Source: Streptomyces venezuelae | GTDB taxonomy: Bacteria > Actinomycetota > Actinomycetes > Streptomycetales > Streptomycetaceae | NCBI RefSeq assembly: GCF_008642315.1 | Contig: NZ_CP029192.1 | Span: forward strand, 124,001-188,000 | Length of the DNA: 64,000 nucleotides | Direction of reading: 5' to 3' | Shown here: positions 55,433 through 64,000 of the stretch, piece by piece | Layout of the letters: every line of letters begins with the position of its first letter | Numbering within the stretch: the first letter of the stretch is position 1 | Program-made: the position numbers and the translations under genes | Notes under the pieces: model-generated | What the model was told of the DNA's origin: nothing | Database searches by the model: none | What the model saw: only the letters and a program-made list of their open reading frames with translations

Positions 55433-55520
55433 ATCCCGTGCGTATGGAGCTCCAAAGATCCATATAATCGTCCGAGCTCGAAGAACTGGATCGGAGAGCA
55501 GGAACGGGAGGGGGAACGAA

Positions 55521-55991
55521 GTGAAGCTTGCCGAAGCATTGGCTGAGCGTGCTGAAGCGACACGTCGCGTCGAGCAGTTGCGATCACGCGTCGTCAGCAG
55601 CGCGCGCTATCAGGAAGGCGAGACGCCTCCCGAGGACGCGGCCCAGTTGCTGGCCGACGCCGGTGAGACGCTCGACAGCCTGGAGTCGCTGATCCGGCGC
55701 ATCAACCGGACCAATGCCGCCGCGGACCTGGGCGAGTACGGCACCCTCACCGACGCGCTCGCGCGCCGGGACGTGCTGCGGCTGCGCCACTCCGTGGTCA
55801 CCGCGGCGGCGGACGCGGCGGCGGGCTCGGGCGAGCGGGGGTACGGACGGCAGCTGCGGTCCGAGCTGGTGATGCTCTCCGCCCTCCCCGTCGCGGAGCT
55901 GCGCGGCCAGGCGGACGCGCTCGCCCGTGACATCCGCGAGATCGACGTACGGATCCAGCGCGCGAACTGGGAGGTCGACCTGCTGGACTGA
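55521..55991 (+). CDS. DIP1984-family protein
   Basis: 156-aa, highly charged, all-helical protein (MKLAEALAERAEATRRVEQL, LADAGETLDSLESLIRRINR, ARDIREIDVRIQRANWEVDL). This is the DIP1984 family, unknown function, widespread in actinobacteria. A GTG start follows GGGAGGGGGA. A TATAAT-like hexamer lies about 60 bp upstream. Confidence 0.88.
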   Translation: MKLAEALAERAEATRRVEQLRSRVVSSARYQEGETPPEDAAQLLADAGETLDSLESLIRRINRTNAAADLGEYGTLTDALARRDVLRLRHSVVTAAADAAAGSGERGYGRQLRSELVMLSALPVAELRGQADALARDIREIDVRIQRANWEVDLLD

Positions 55992-56270
55992 GTCCGGTTC
56001 TGCGGGCTGCAAAAAGCATCACCGCAGCTGGCGATACCGCGGCAGATGATGGGGAGCAGGTAGCTGTTCCGGAGGCGTGCACACACCGAGGGCCGGCGGT
56101 TCCGGCCCACTCCTGGCGCGTGAAGAGCAACGCGGGGGTTCGACTCCCCGGTAACAGTGCAGCTCAGCACCGCGTACAGGTGACAGTGCACCATGCACAG
56201 CACATCACCACGTGCAGATCCGGGCAGTGAGGGCGGGTTCGGGGCACCCCTGTCATCGCAGCCTTCCGCC

Positions 56271-56300
56271 GAGCGGCCGACCCTCTGTGGTCGGCCGCTC
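56271..56300 (-). terminator. Hairpin downstream of the MarR gene
   Basis: A perfect 12-bp stem GAGCGGCCGACC / GGTCGGCCGCTC with loop CTCTGT, about 40 bp after the MarR stop codon. There is no clear T-tract. It is the likely end of both flanking transcripts. The rest of the 350-bp gap from 55992 has no supported gene. Confidence 0.55.
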
Positions 56301-56340
56301 TCTGGTGCAGCCGGCCGTTTCCTCGTCCGCCGACCTCACC

Positions 56341-56994
56341 TCAGAGCTGGCCCACCTGCGTGATCCGCTCGTCCCCGAGACTCCGCTGCACGTCCTCCAG
56401 CAGGACGCCGAGCAGTTCGGTGAGCAGGTTCTGCTGCTCGGCGGTGAGGCCGCTGATCAAGTCGGCCTCCCGGCCCAGCACTTGGTCCACCGTCGCCTCT
56501 ACGAGTGCGTGGCCCGCCTCGGTCAGGGTGACCTCGACCGTACGAGGCCTGCCCTCCCCGGGACGGCGGCTGACCAGCCCCTCGCGTTCCGCGCGGGCCA
56601 CACGCTGCGAGACGGCTCCCGCCGTGACCATGGAGAGCCGGCCCAGTTCGCGGGTGGTCAGGGTGTACGGCGTACCGCTGCGGCGCAACACGCTGAGGAG
56701 GTCCAGCGTCGCCGTGTCCACCCCGGCCCGGGCAAGGACCCGCCTCCGGTCGTCGCCGAAGAGCTTGGCCAGCTGCCAGATCGGCGTGACGATGCCGATC
56801 GACGTGGCGGGTGTGCCGGGACGTTCGCGCTCCCAGGCGGTCGCGATGTCCCGTGCCGTGTACGCGGCGGTCCCGGCCGCGGGATCGCTGCCACCACCCG
56901 CCCCTCCCCCGACCTTCGCCTCGGATCCCGCCGCCCCGCCCGTCTTCTTCTCCGCGCCCACGCCCGCCTCCAGCACTCGGCTCCAATGATACAT
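56341..56994 (-). CDS. MarR-family transcriptional regulator
   Basis: 217 aa. After a Gly/Ala-rich leader of about 45 residues there is a winged HTH of the MarR type: TLDLLSVLRRSGTPYTLTTR, LSMVTAGAVSQRVARAEREG, VSRRPGEGRPRTVEVTLTEAG. It probably represses the divergent SDR gene and itself from the shared 49-bp spacer. The true start could be further in, after the leader. Confidence 0.88.
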   Translation of the reverse strand: MYHWSRVLEAGVGAEKKTGGAAGSEAKVGGGAGGGSDPAAGTAAYTARDIATAWERERPGTPATSIGIVTPIWQLAKLFGDDRRRVLARAGVDTATLDLLSVLRRSGTPYTLTTRELGRLSMVTAGAVSQRVARAEREGLVSRRPGEGRPRTVEVTLTEAGHALVEATVDQVLGREADLISGLTAEQQNLLTELLGVLLEDVQRSLGDERITQVGQL

Positions 56995-56999
56995 TAACG

Positions 57000-57011
57000 T
57001 TTAGCCCTAAA
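57000..57011. promoter_or_regulatory. Candidate MarR operator
   Basis: TTTAGCCCTAAA, an inverted repeat within the AT-rich 49-bp spacer between the MarR and SDR genes. Its position suits autoregulation plus control of the SDR. Confidence 0.5.
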
Positions 57012-57043
57012 TTTAGACCTCAACGGATGTTGGAGTTCAGCTT

Positions 57044-57778
57044 ATGGCACGCACCATCCTGATCACCGGCGGCGGCACCGGCATCGGCCGCGCCACCGCC
57101 CGCCTCTTCGCCGGGCAGGGCGATTCCGTGTACGTCACCGGGCGCCGCCGCGAGCCCCTCGACGAGCTGGCGGCGGAGATCGGCGTTCGCGGCTTGGTCT
57201 GCGACCACACCCGCCCCGAAGCGCTCATCGCCCTCCTCTCCGCACTCCCCGAACAGGTCGACGTCCTCGTCAACAACGCCGGCGGCAACACCGACTTCGA
57301 CGGCGACCAGAAGCGGGAGCCGGCCGACCTCGACGCGTACGCGCAGGCCTTCCGCGCCAACCTCGACGCGAACCTGGTCAGCGCCGCGCTGACCACCAGG
57401 GCCCTGGACGGACGACTCGCGAACGGCGGCGCGGTCGTCCACATCGGGTCGATCGCCGCGTCCCGGGGGTCCGGTGCCGGTTCCTACGGCGCCTCCAAGG
57501 CAGGGCTCGCCTCCTGGAACCTGGACCTTGCCCAGGCACTCGGCCCACGCGCCATCACCGCCAACGTCGTCGCGCCCGGCTACATCGCGGACACCGAGTT
57601 CTTCCGGGACCGACTCCCCGACGAACGGCGCGAGCAACTCGTGGCGGCCACGTCCACGGGTCGCGCCGGGGCACCGTCGGACATCGCGGAAACGGTCGCC
57701 TTCCTCGCCTCCCCCGGCGCTCGCCACATCACCGGCCAGGTGCTGCACGTCAACGGCGGCGCGTACATGACCAGTTGA
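57044..57778 (+). CDS. Short-chain dehydrogenase/reductase
   Basis: 244-aa SDR: TGGGTGIGRATA cofactor motif, VLVNNAGGNTDF, catalytic Ser in VHIGSIAAS, and Tyr/Lys in SYGASKAGLASW, C-terminal ITGQVLHVNGGAYMTS. Substrate unknown. It is controlled, by position, by the divergent MarR protein. Confidence 0.9.
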   Translation: MARTILITGGGTGIGRATARLFAGQGDSVYVTGRRREPLDELAAEIGVRGLVCDHTRPEALIALLSALPEQVDVLVNNAGGNTDFDGDQKREPADLDAYAQAFRANLDANLVSAALTTRALDGRLANGGAVVHIGSIAASRGSGAGSYGASKAGLASWNLDLAQALGPRAITANVVAPGYIADTEFFRDRLPDERREQLVAATSTGRAGAPSDIAETVAFLASPGARHITGQVLHVNGGAYMTS

Positions 57779-57930
57779 GTGCGCACCCCAGGTCGACCGA
57801 CGGAACCCGGTGTCCGCGCCGACCCCCTCGGCGTACACCGATGCCGTGAACTTGTGTGCGGAAAAGCGGCGTTGCGGCGTAGGTTGTGCGTTGAACAGTC
57901 CACGCCACGGTTGAAAGACGGACGGTACCC

Positions 57931-58746
57931 ATGACCGACCACGCCACGACGCCCGGTCCGGCGGCGCACCAGAAGATCGACACCTCGGTGCCGCACTCGG
58001 CCCGGATCTGGAACTACTGGCTGGGAGGGAAGGACAACTACCCCGTCGACGAGGCGGCCGGTGACGCGTACAGCGCCGTCTTCCCCGGCATCGTCACCGT
58101 GGCCCGCAGCAGCCGTGCCTTCCTCCGCCGCAACATCACGCACCTGGTCACCGAGGCGGGCATCCGGCAGTTCCTGGACATCGGGACCGGACTGCCGACC
58201 GTGGACAACACCCACGAGGTCGCCCAGCGGCTCGCCCCGGAGGCCAGGATCGTGTACGTGGACCACGATCCGATGGTCCTCACGCACGCACGCGCCCTGC
58301 TCACCTCCACGTCCGAGGGCGCGACGGCCTACGTCGACGCCGAGCTCTCCGACCCCGACCGCATCCTGGCGGCCGCCGCGGAGACGCTCGACCTCGCCCG
58401 TCCCACCGCCCTGATCCTCAGCAACATCCTGGGGCACATCGCCGACTACGACCAGGCGCGCGCGATCGTCGCCCGGCTCCTGGACGGTCTGCCCTCCGGC
58501 AGCTACCTCTCGATCAACGACGGCTCACGCGGCATCGACTCCGCCTACGAACGGGCCCAGGACGCCTACAACGAGACCGGCGCCGTCCCGTACTTCCTGC
58601 GGCCCGTCGACAAGATCGCGGCGTTCTTCGACGGGCTCGAACTCCTGGAGCCCGGCGTCGTCTCGGTGCCCTTGTGGCGTCCGGAGGCGGGGACGCCCGC
58701 CGCGGAGCCCATCGGTGAGCACGGAGGGCTCGCCCGGAAGCCGTAG
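57931..58746 (+). CDS. DUF574 SAM-dependent methyltransferase
   Basis: 271 aa. PSHSARIWNYWLGGKDNYPVD-type start (here VPHSARIWNYWLGGKDNYPV), then QFLDIGTGLPTVDNTHEVAQ (SAM motif I), VYVDHDPMVLTHARALL and SNILGHIADY. This group is very common in Streptomyces and its substrates are mostly unknown. There is no link to the biosynthetic cluster, so it is not an obvious partner for the SAM cassette 30 kb away. Confidence 0.92.
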   Translation: MTDHATTPGPAAHQKIDTSVPHSARIWNYWLGGKDNYPVDEAAGDAYSAVFPGIVTVARSSRAFLRRNITHLVTEAGIRQFLDIGTGLPTVDNTHEVAQRLAPEARIVYVDHDPMVLTHARALLTSTSEGATAYVDAELSDPDRILAAAAETLDLARPTALILSNILGHIADYDQARAIVARLLDGLPSGSYLSINDGSRGIDSAYERAQDAYNETGAVPYFLRPVDKIAAFFDGLELLEPGVVSVPLWRPEAGTPAAEPIGEHGGLARKP

Positions 58747-58765
58747 CAGGCGTTCGCGGCCCCGT

Positions 58766-59191
58766 TCAGACCGTTCCGAGGTCCGACGAGTACCAGTGTT
58801 CGGGCCGTAGGTAGTAGACGGCCTGCTCGCCGTGCTCCTTGGAGGCGAACTCCACGTACGGCTCGACCTTCTCGGGCGCCAGATAGCGCGCCGAGATCTC
58901 TCGCAGCTGCTCGATGGTCGCCTCCTCGGTGCGGACCACCGGGCCCTCCACGGAGACGTAGCGGATGGTCGGCTCCAGGCGGTCGACCATCAGCGAGAAG
59001 CGTCCCGCGGCGGCGATCAGCCGGCCCTTCTTGGAGTCACGTCCGGTCATCACCCAGAGCTCGCCGCCCGGGGCGTACTGGTACCAGATCGGCAGGGTGA
59101 GCGGCGCCCGTCCGCCCTCCGCCGTCACGGCCAGCGCTCCGATGTGCGGCTCGGCCAGGAACAGTTCACGTTCTTCGACACTCAGGGGCAT
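58766..59191 (-). CDS. Pyridoxamine 5'-phosphate oxidase-fold (F420/FMN) family protein
   Basis: 141 aa. The start MPLSVEERELFLAEPHIGAL with AAGGAG upstream fixes the N terminus; the longer upstream frame is spurious. Motifs LTLPIWYQYAPGGELWVMTG and SLMVDRLEPTIRYVSVEGPV match PNPOx-like proteins that bind F420, FMN or heme. Function unknown. Confidence 0.88.
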   Translation of the reverse strand: MPLSVEERELFLAEPHIGALAVTAEGGRAPLTLPIWYQYAPGGELWVMTGRDSKKGRLIAAAGRFSLMVDRLEPTIRYVSVEGPVVRTEEATIEQLREISARYLAPEKVEPYVEFASKEHGEQAVYYLRPEHWYSSDLGTV

Positions 59192-59464
59192 GCGGGTCTC
59201 CTTGTCGAGCGGTACGGAGTAGCAGCGCAAGGTGTGGCAATTGTCATCAACTCGTCCGCCGTCAGGCGTATTCCGTCTCCCCGCGAGCCGCTTCCGTGCG
59301 CCCCACCAGCCGCCCTGTTCACTCGTTCGGGTGGTGGAGGGGGCGGCTCCGTGTACGGGGCCGGGCGGGTTCGGGAGCCTGGGGTTCCACTGAGGATCGG
59401 CGCCACACCCGTACGGGATTCCTGACTCGTACGAGTTCCCTGACTCGTCTGACAGGAGAGTCAC

Positions 59465-62400
59465 ATGGCCGCGCCCCCACCGCCCGAGCCATACCGGCTG
59501 CTACGGGCGACCGACCTGCTCGATCTCCACTTCGCGTTCCTCGGCCTGCGCCTGGAACGCCCCCTTCTCGGGCCGCGGCGACTGGTGCGCAAGGAGCCCG
59601 CGCAGCCCGCCTTCCTCGTGGTCACTTTCGGCCCTCAGCACGTCGCCGAGCAGGCCTTCTTCGAGGTCAGCCCCGGTCTGCCGGAGACGGCGGCCGGCGC
59701 GGCGGCAACGGCGACACGGGCCGGAAGCGAGCCGCACAAGCCGCCGCCCGTCGCCTCGCGCATCGGCGGACGCAGCCTCCTGGTGTTCGCCGTCGCGGCC
59801 GACGTCGTCGTCGAGTACACCGAAGCGGGGCTGCTCACCGCCATGCGGACCCTGCCGCTCCATGTCGTGGACGCCGCGCGGGAGCCCGCCTCTGCGGCCC
59901 GTCTCGCGCACACCGTGACCGGCCGGCCCGTCGACGTGTTCCAGGCACTGCGGCTGGCCCGGACCACAGCGGAACTGGCCGCGCGACACGGGCCGAGCGG
60001 GCCGCTCGCCGCCCGGCTCCTCACCACCGAGCCCCGGCACGCACTCGCCGACGCCGGCCCCGACCCTGGTCCCGAGAACCCCCTGGCCGACCCCGCCAAC
60101 CCCCGTACCGGCATCGAACTCCCCTACCGGCTGCTGCTCTCCCCGCCGCAGACCGCGGCCTGGACGCATGCCACCTCGCTCCCCGACCCCGAAGGCCGCG
60201 TCGAGCTCTGGCACACCCGGATGCCCGCCGGTCACGCCCGTGCGGTCTGGACGCGTGACCCCGGGTTCGACCCGGCCGACCCGCACGCGCTGCCCGCCGG
60301 GGGCAACGAGTTCACGATGGCGCTGGACCGCAAGGACCGGTCCTCGGTCGTGCACCTGAGCTCCAACCGGAACCTGCCGGGCGGCTTCACGCCCGCGCCC
60401 CTCGACGTCGACCACCTCGTCCTGTCGGCCATGGGCGGCTGGCTCGACTCGCTCGGCCGCTGGGACAGCCCCCCGACCGGCTTCGACGTCACCCAGTGGC
60501 GACACCGTGCCGCGTTGGGCCGTGATCACTACGTGCGCGTCATGTACCGCGGGCGGCTGTGGCCGTTCGGGCATCTGGCGGACCTGGTCAAGGTCACCGA
60601 GCGCAAGTTCGACCACACGCGCCCGGACCGGGCCGCCTATCTGAATCAGCGGTTCTTCATCATGGTGCGCGAGCCCGTGCGCAACTACGGAGCGCCGGAG
60701 GACATCGACGACCAGCGGCGGCTGCGCCGGCTGTTCCCGTTCAGCAGCGTCCGGCTGCTCACCCTGGTCACACCCGACCTGGAGCAGCCGCAGACCATCC
60801 CCGGGCTCTCCTCGATCGGCGGTCACCCCGATGAGAAGCTCGCCTTCTTCCCGGTCTCCGCGACCGAGGATCCCTTCCAGTTCCAGGTGAGCATGGTCGA
60901 TCTGGAGGGGCGTCTGCTGGAGTTCCGTACGCCGATGGCGTTCGTCGGCAAGCTCGTCCACGAGAACAAGGCCGACGTGCGGGCCATCGTCGACCATTAC
61001 CGGAGCCTCGTCCCCGAGCCGTCCTCCGGACCACCGAACACGGGCGATCCCGCGGTCCGGCGCGTCGTCGCGGACGTGCGCGGTCAGTCCATCGCGTACG
61101 CGCCGAGCCGCAAGCCCGGCGACACGACGCTCTCCACCGGGCAGTTGGTCTGGGGCGCCGCGACCACCGAGGCCATCCTGGGGCTGGATCCCACCGAGCA
61201 TCCGCGGTTCGTGCCGACCGTGCGCTGGGCCCGGGCCGTGATCCCGGCGCTCGGTCAGTTCGGCGGCTTCGGCGCCGACCAGCCGCAGTCGGTGTTCTAT
61301 CCCGAGCCGTATGTGCGGGACGCCTTCACCGAGGCGAACAAGGGGCAGGTCTTCGTCGAGCTCGTCACGCCCGTGGACCTGACGTTCCGCGGTTCGGGGC
61401 AGACCTCCGGGGCCCTTGCCCAACCCAACTTTCCCGTCGCCGGGCTCTCGCGGCTCACCGGCCCCGTCGCCGCGACACAGGGGACGGCGACCGGCACCTC
61501 CGCGGGTGCCGCGCCCGTCGACAAGTGGGCCAAGCTCGCCCAGGGACGGTTCAACCCCCTCGACTACTTCGGGGAGCTGGCCGGGGCGAAGCTGTTCGGG
61601 ATGTTCCCGCTCACGGAGATCCTGAGCGAGATCGGCCTCGACAACCTCAAGGCGCCGAACTTCTTCTCGGCGACGGTCGACGCGGTCACCGGCTTCCTGG
61701 GCGACCTCCGGGGGCTGCGCGATCTGCTCACGTCCGTCGAGGAACAGTTCCCGGAGACCGTGGACGCGGTCATTCGCGTGACCGATGCCGCGGCGCTGTT
61801 CGCGCAGACCCTCGTGGACTACATCGTCGGGCAGCTGGAGGGGATCGCGGATGCCACGGTGCTGGAGGGGTCTCCGGATGCCTCCATGCCGGAGGCCGCA
61901 CCTGATCCCACGACCATCGAGGAGGTCGAGAACGCCTTCAACGCGTTCGCCGACGCACTCGCCGCGCTGCGCGTCGCGCTGCCCGCCGGGGTCGACACCG
62001 GCGTACGGCAGGTGCTCGGCCGGATCGCCGACCAGGCCGCCACCTGGGACAGTGCCGTGGGCCAGGCACTCGCCCTGAAGAAGGCGATCGAGCTGGCCGC
62101 CCTCGGTGCCAAGTTGCCCGACGTGGTCAACTCCCGGTTGCAGTGGCAGCCCGACATCAAGGCGTGGACCCCGGGCAAGCCGACGCCGACCAGGGCCGAG
62201 GACGCCGTGTTCTGGCCGACGGGGAAGCTGACGCTCGTCACCGACCTGCGCGGCTCGCTGCGCCCGGACGTGCCGCAGGCCGCGGACGTCACCTGCACGC
62301 TGGGCAAGTTCGACCTGCGCATGGTGCCCGGGTTCGACGCGGTCGTGCTGCACTTCGACGAGATCCGGTTCAGCATGCGGGCCGGGCAGAAGCCCGACGT

Positions 62401-63223
62401 CGAGGTGAAGTTCGGGGGCGTCGACTTCGTGGGGAACCTGGACTTCGTCCAGACCCTGCGCAACATCATTCCGCTCGACGGTTTCAGCGACCCGCCGGCC
62501 ATCACGGTCGACGGGTCGGGTATCCACGCCAACTACTCCATGCAACTGCCGAACGCGGCCGTCGGCGTCTTCAGCCTGGAGAACCTCTCCCTCAACGCGG
62601 TGCTGTCCGTTCCGTTCATCGGTGACACGCCGCTTCAGGCCGGGTTCGCGTTCTGCCGCCGCGAGGCGCCGTTCCGCCTCACGGTGTCGATGCTGGGCGG
62701 CGGGGGCTACTTCGGGATCGTCCTGAACCCCAAAGAGATCGCGGTGCTGGACGCGGCCCTGGAGTTCGGGGCCGCCGTGTCGATGAACTTCGGGGTGGCG
62801 AGCGGCAGCCTGTCGGTGATGGCCGGCATCTACTTCCGGCTCGACCTGGCGCAGAACAGCGTCACGCTCGTCGGCTATCTGCGGGCGCGCGGCGAGGTCG
62901 ACGTCCTCGGCATCGTCTCCGCCTCCATCGAGCTGTACATGGAGCTGGGTTACAAGGACGGATACGCGATCGGCCGGGCCACCCTGACGATCAGCATCGA
63001 GATCGGCTTCTTCGAGACGTCGGTGACGATCAGCTGCGAGAAGAAGTTCGCGGGCAGCGGCACCGGAGCCGGCGCGTTCGCCGCGTCGGCCGGGGGCACG
63101 CCCTGTCCCGCCATCGCCCCGCCCACCTTCGTCGATCTGATGTCCCCGTACCCCGACCCGGTGACCGGCGCCCTGATCGACCCGGTATTCGACTACTGCA
63201 CCGCGTTCGCGGAGGTGGACTGA
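59465..63223 (+). CDS. Very large uncharacterised protein (1252 aa)
   Basis: No signal peptide or transmembrane helix is apparent. The N-terminal 850 residues contain no motif I recognise. Residues about 930-1220 are dense alternating beta strands (MRAGQKPDVEVKFGGVDFVG, LSVMAGIYFRLDLAQNSVTL, TLTISIEIGFFETSVTISCE), suggestive of a large beta-sheet or solenoid fold. It starts with ATG after GACAGGAGAG and ends 2 bp before the next gene, so the two are translationally coupled. A structural or surface-complex role is possible; I have no firm basis to name it. Confidence 0.85.
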   Translation: MAAPPPPEPYRLLRATDLLDLHFAFLGLRLERPLLGPRRLVRKEPAQPAFLVVTFGPQHVAEQAFFEVSPGLPETAAGAAATATRAGSEPHKPPPVASRIGGRSLLVFAVAADVVVEYTEAGLLTAMRTLPLHVVDAAREPASAARLAHTVTGRPVDVFQALRLARTTAELAARHGPSGPLAARLLTTEPRHALADAGPDPGPENPLADPANPRTGIELPYRLLLSPPQTAAWTHATSLPDPEGRVELWHTRMPAGHARAVWTRDPGFDPADPHALPAGGNEFTMALDRKDRSSVVHLSSNRNLPGGFTPAPLDVDHLVLSAMGGWLDSLGRWDSPPTGFDVTQWRHRAALGRDHYVRVMYRGRLWPFGHLADLVKVTERKFDHTRPDRAAYLNQRFFIMVREPVRNYGAPEDIDDQRRLRRLFPFSSVRLLTLVTPDLEQPQTIPGLSSIGGHPDEKLAFFPVSATEDPFQFQVSMVDLEGRLLEFRTPMAFVGKLVHENKADVRAIVDHYRSLVPEPSSGPPNTGDPAVRRVVADVRGQSIAYAPSRKPGDTTLSTGQLVWGAATTEAILGLDPTEHPRFVPTVRWARAVIPALGQFGGFGADQPQSVFYPEPYVRDAFTEANKGQVFVELVTPVDLTFRGSGQTSGALAQPNFPVAGLSRLTGPVAATQGTATGTSAGAAPVDKWAKLAQGRFNPLDYFGELAGAKLFGMFPLTEILSEIGLDNLKAPNFFSATVDAVTGFLGDLRGLRDLLTSVEEQFPETVDAVIRVTDAAALFAQTLVDYIVGQLEGIADATVLEGSPDASMPEAAPDPTTIEEVENAFNAFADALAALRVALPAGVDTGVRQVLGRIADQAATWDSAVGQALALKKAIELAALGAKLPDVVNSRLQWQPDIKAWTPGKPTPTRAEDAVFWPTGKLTLVTDLRGSLRPDVPQAADVTCTLGKFDLRMVPGFDAVVLHFDEIRFSMRAGQKPDVEVKFGGVDFVGNLDFVQTLRNIIPLDGFSDPPAITVDGSGIHANYSMQLPNAAVGVFSLENLSLNAVLSVPFIGDTPLQAGFAFCRREAPFRLTVSMLGGGGYFGIVLNPKEIAVLDAALEFGAAVSMNFGVASGSLSVMAGIYFRLDLAQNSVTLVGYLRARGEVDVLGIVSASIELYMELGYKDGYAIGRATLTISIEIGFFETSVTISCEKKFAGSGTGAGAFAASAGGTPCPAIAPPTFVDLMSPYPDPVTGALIDPVFDYCTAFAEVD

Positions 63224-63225
63224 CC

Positions 63226-64000
63226 ATGGACAGCATCCGTTGGACCGTGCTTCCCGACGGCGTCGCCGACGCGGACACGGTACGCGTGTCCGTGCTCGTC
63301 AGCCCGCGCCTCACCGGCATCGGGGCACTCGGCCAGTCCCCGTACTTCGCGAAGTGGCCGGAGCGGCTGGCCGCTCTCCTGCCCTCGCTGTGGCTGGAGT
63401 TCAACGACCTGGCGAACACGCGCGTGACCGCGCTGCGGCCGACGGGCCGCTATCCGGCCGCCGATCTCGGCCTGTGGCGGACCCTGTTCGACGACTCCAC
63501 CTTCGTACGCCCTCAGCCGCCGCCCACCGCGCTCGCGGCGGACGAGCGGCGGACGCTGCGCTCCTATCCGGGCAAGCTGGTGCACGACGAGGTCACCGGG
63601 TTGTACGAGGCGATCGCCGTTTACACGACGGAGAGCAGGCTGCGTACCGCTTGGGCCAGGGAGGAGCGGGCGCTGTGCGAGGAGCCGCCGACGGACCATC
63701 GCGGCTGGGAGCTGCCCGCGCTGTTCCGGGTGGCCGATCTGATTCCGGACCGGGTGCTCGAACTGGGGCGCGACCCGAAGACGGGATACGCGGTTCTGGA
63801 GGATGTGCTGCATCCGCGTGGCTCCGGTGCGACGGTCGACGACGGTCGCACGCCACGCTTCATGGACCGAACGAGCGGGGCGTACTCCGACGACAAGCGG
63901 ATGCTGCCGCTGGCCGAGGCCTCCAGGTTCTACGACCGGGGCAAGGCGCCGTCCGCGCCCGGGGTCGCGGAGGAGCCGACGCACCGGATCGACTTCCATG
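63226..64000 (+). CDS. Uncharacterised protein (truncated by window edge)
   Basis: Open for 258 codons to the edge, beginning MDSIRWTVLPDGVADADTVR, then ADTVRVSVLVSPRLTG, ALLPSLWLEFNDLANTRVTA and HDEVTGLYEAIAVYTTESRL. It begins 2 bp after the 1252-aa protein gene and is surely its operon partner. No catalytic motif is seen in the visible part. The sequence of beta-rich phrases and the coupling suggest a component of the same assembly. Confidence 0.82.
   Translation, partial: MDSIRWTVLPDGVADADTVRVSVLVSPRLTGIGALGQSPYFAKWPERLAALLPSLWLEFNDLANTRVTALRPTGRYPAADLGLWRTLFDDSTFVRPQPPPTALAADERRTLRSYPGKLVHDEVTGLYEAIAVYTTESRLRTAWAREERALCEEPPTDHRGWELPALFRVADLIPDRVLELGRDPKTGYAVLEDVLHPRGSGATVDDGRTPRFMDRTSGAYSDDKRMLPLAEASRFYDRGKAPSAPGVAEEPTHRIDFH

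Noticed and set aside
56135..56157. tRNA-like T-arm (GGGGGTTCGACTCCCC)
   Set aside because: No matching acceptor stem, D-arm or anticodon arm upstream, and the stem has a mismatch; not a tRNA gene. An attachment-site remnant cannot be argued without a second copy.
59501..62545. 1014-codon minus-strand frame opposite the 1252-aa protein
   Set aside because: Antisense shadow with His/Arg/Gly-rich composition; the plus-strand frame has natural composition, a ribosome site and a coupled neighbour.

Overview
The window is very GC-rich actinomycete DNA, most likely Streptomyces or a close relative such as Kitasatospora. Support comes from a gamma-butyrolactone system (AfsA, TetR-type receptors), SARP regulators, an acyl-CoA carboxylase epsilon subunit, actinomycete-type QcrB, DUF574 and DIP1984 proteins, and strong third-position G/C. 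About 0-50.4 kb is a large secondary-metabolite locus; about 50.7-64 kb looks like ordinary chromosomal flank.

Left part (0-24 kb, almost all minus strand). A truncated multicopper oxidase is followed by a polyprenyl diphosphate synthase with its own terminator. Next is a phenazine operon in the order phzB-phzC-phzD-phzE-phzG-phzA; no phzF is visible. Then come a solitary qcrB paralogue (candidate self-resistance), a second polyprenyl diphosphate synthase, and a small plus-strand pair encoding a Cys-rich protein and a mini helix-turn-helix protein. The last operon encodes mevalonate kinase, HMG-CoA synthase, an NphT7-type acetoacetyl-CoA synthase, a large FAD/NAD(P)-binding protein and a fumarase/aspartase-superfamily lyase. 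The final two are overlapping genes that resemble the aspartate-nitrosuccinate (nitrous acid) pair CreE/CreD or FzmM/FzmL.

Middle part (24-38 kb, minus strand). A 1,3,6,8-tetrahydroxynaphthalene synthase (RppA family), a cupin, a DegT/DnrJ-type aminotransferase and a WrbA-like quinone reductase precede a SAM-supply cassette of metK, adenosine-kinase-like gene, metF and a 46-codon ORF. A didomain aromatase/cyclase-like gene stands alone, surrounded by long repetitive gene-free DNA. The set fits a tetrahydroxynaphthalene-derived meroterpenoid of the furaquinocin/naphterpin type made beside, or joined to, a phenazine. Nearly identical promoter-plus-palindrome elements precede the phenazine, mevalonate/nitrite and naphthoquinone operons, which argues that they form one regulon. 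No prenyltransferase, pathway methyltransferase, HMG-CoA reductase or phzF is in the window, so the cluster probably continues leftward or relies on genes elsewhere.

Regulatory and precursor end (38-50.4 kb). Two SARPs, an acyl-CoA carboxylase beta subunit with its tiny epsilon partner (malonyl-CoA supply), two gamma-butyrolactone-receptor-type TetR proteins, a short-chain dehydrogenase, an altered HAD protein and AfsA form the signalling block. Three AAACC-N8-GGTTT sites lie before SARP2 and the first TetR gene.

Right flank (50.7-64 kb). A cupin, a ComB-like protein, a VOC protein, an uncharacterised 388-residue protein, a frameshifted and internally deleted pseudogene, DIP1984, a MarR/SDR divergent pair, a DUF574 methyltransferase, a PNPOx-like protein, and two coupled genes for a 1252-residue protein and a truncated neighbour, neither recognised.
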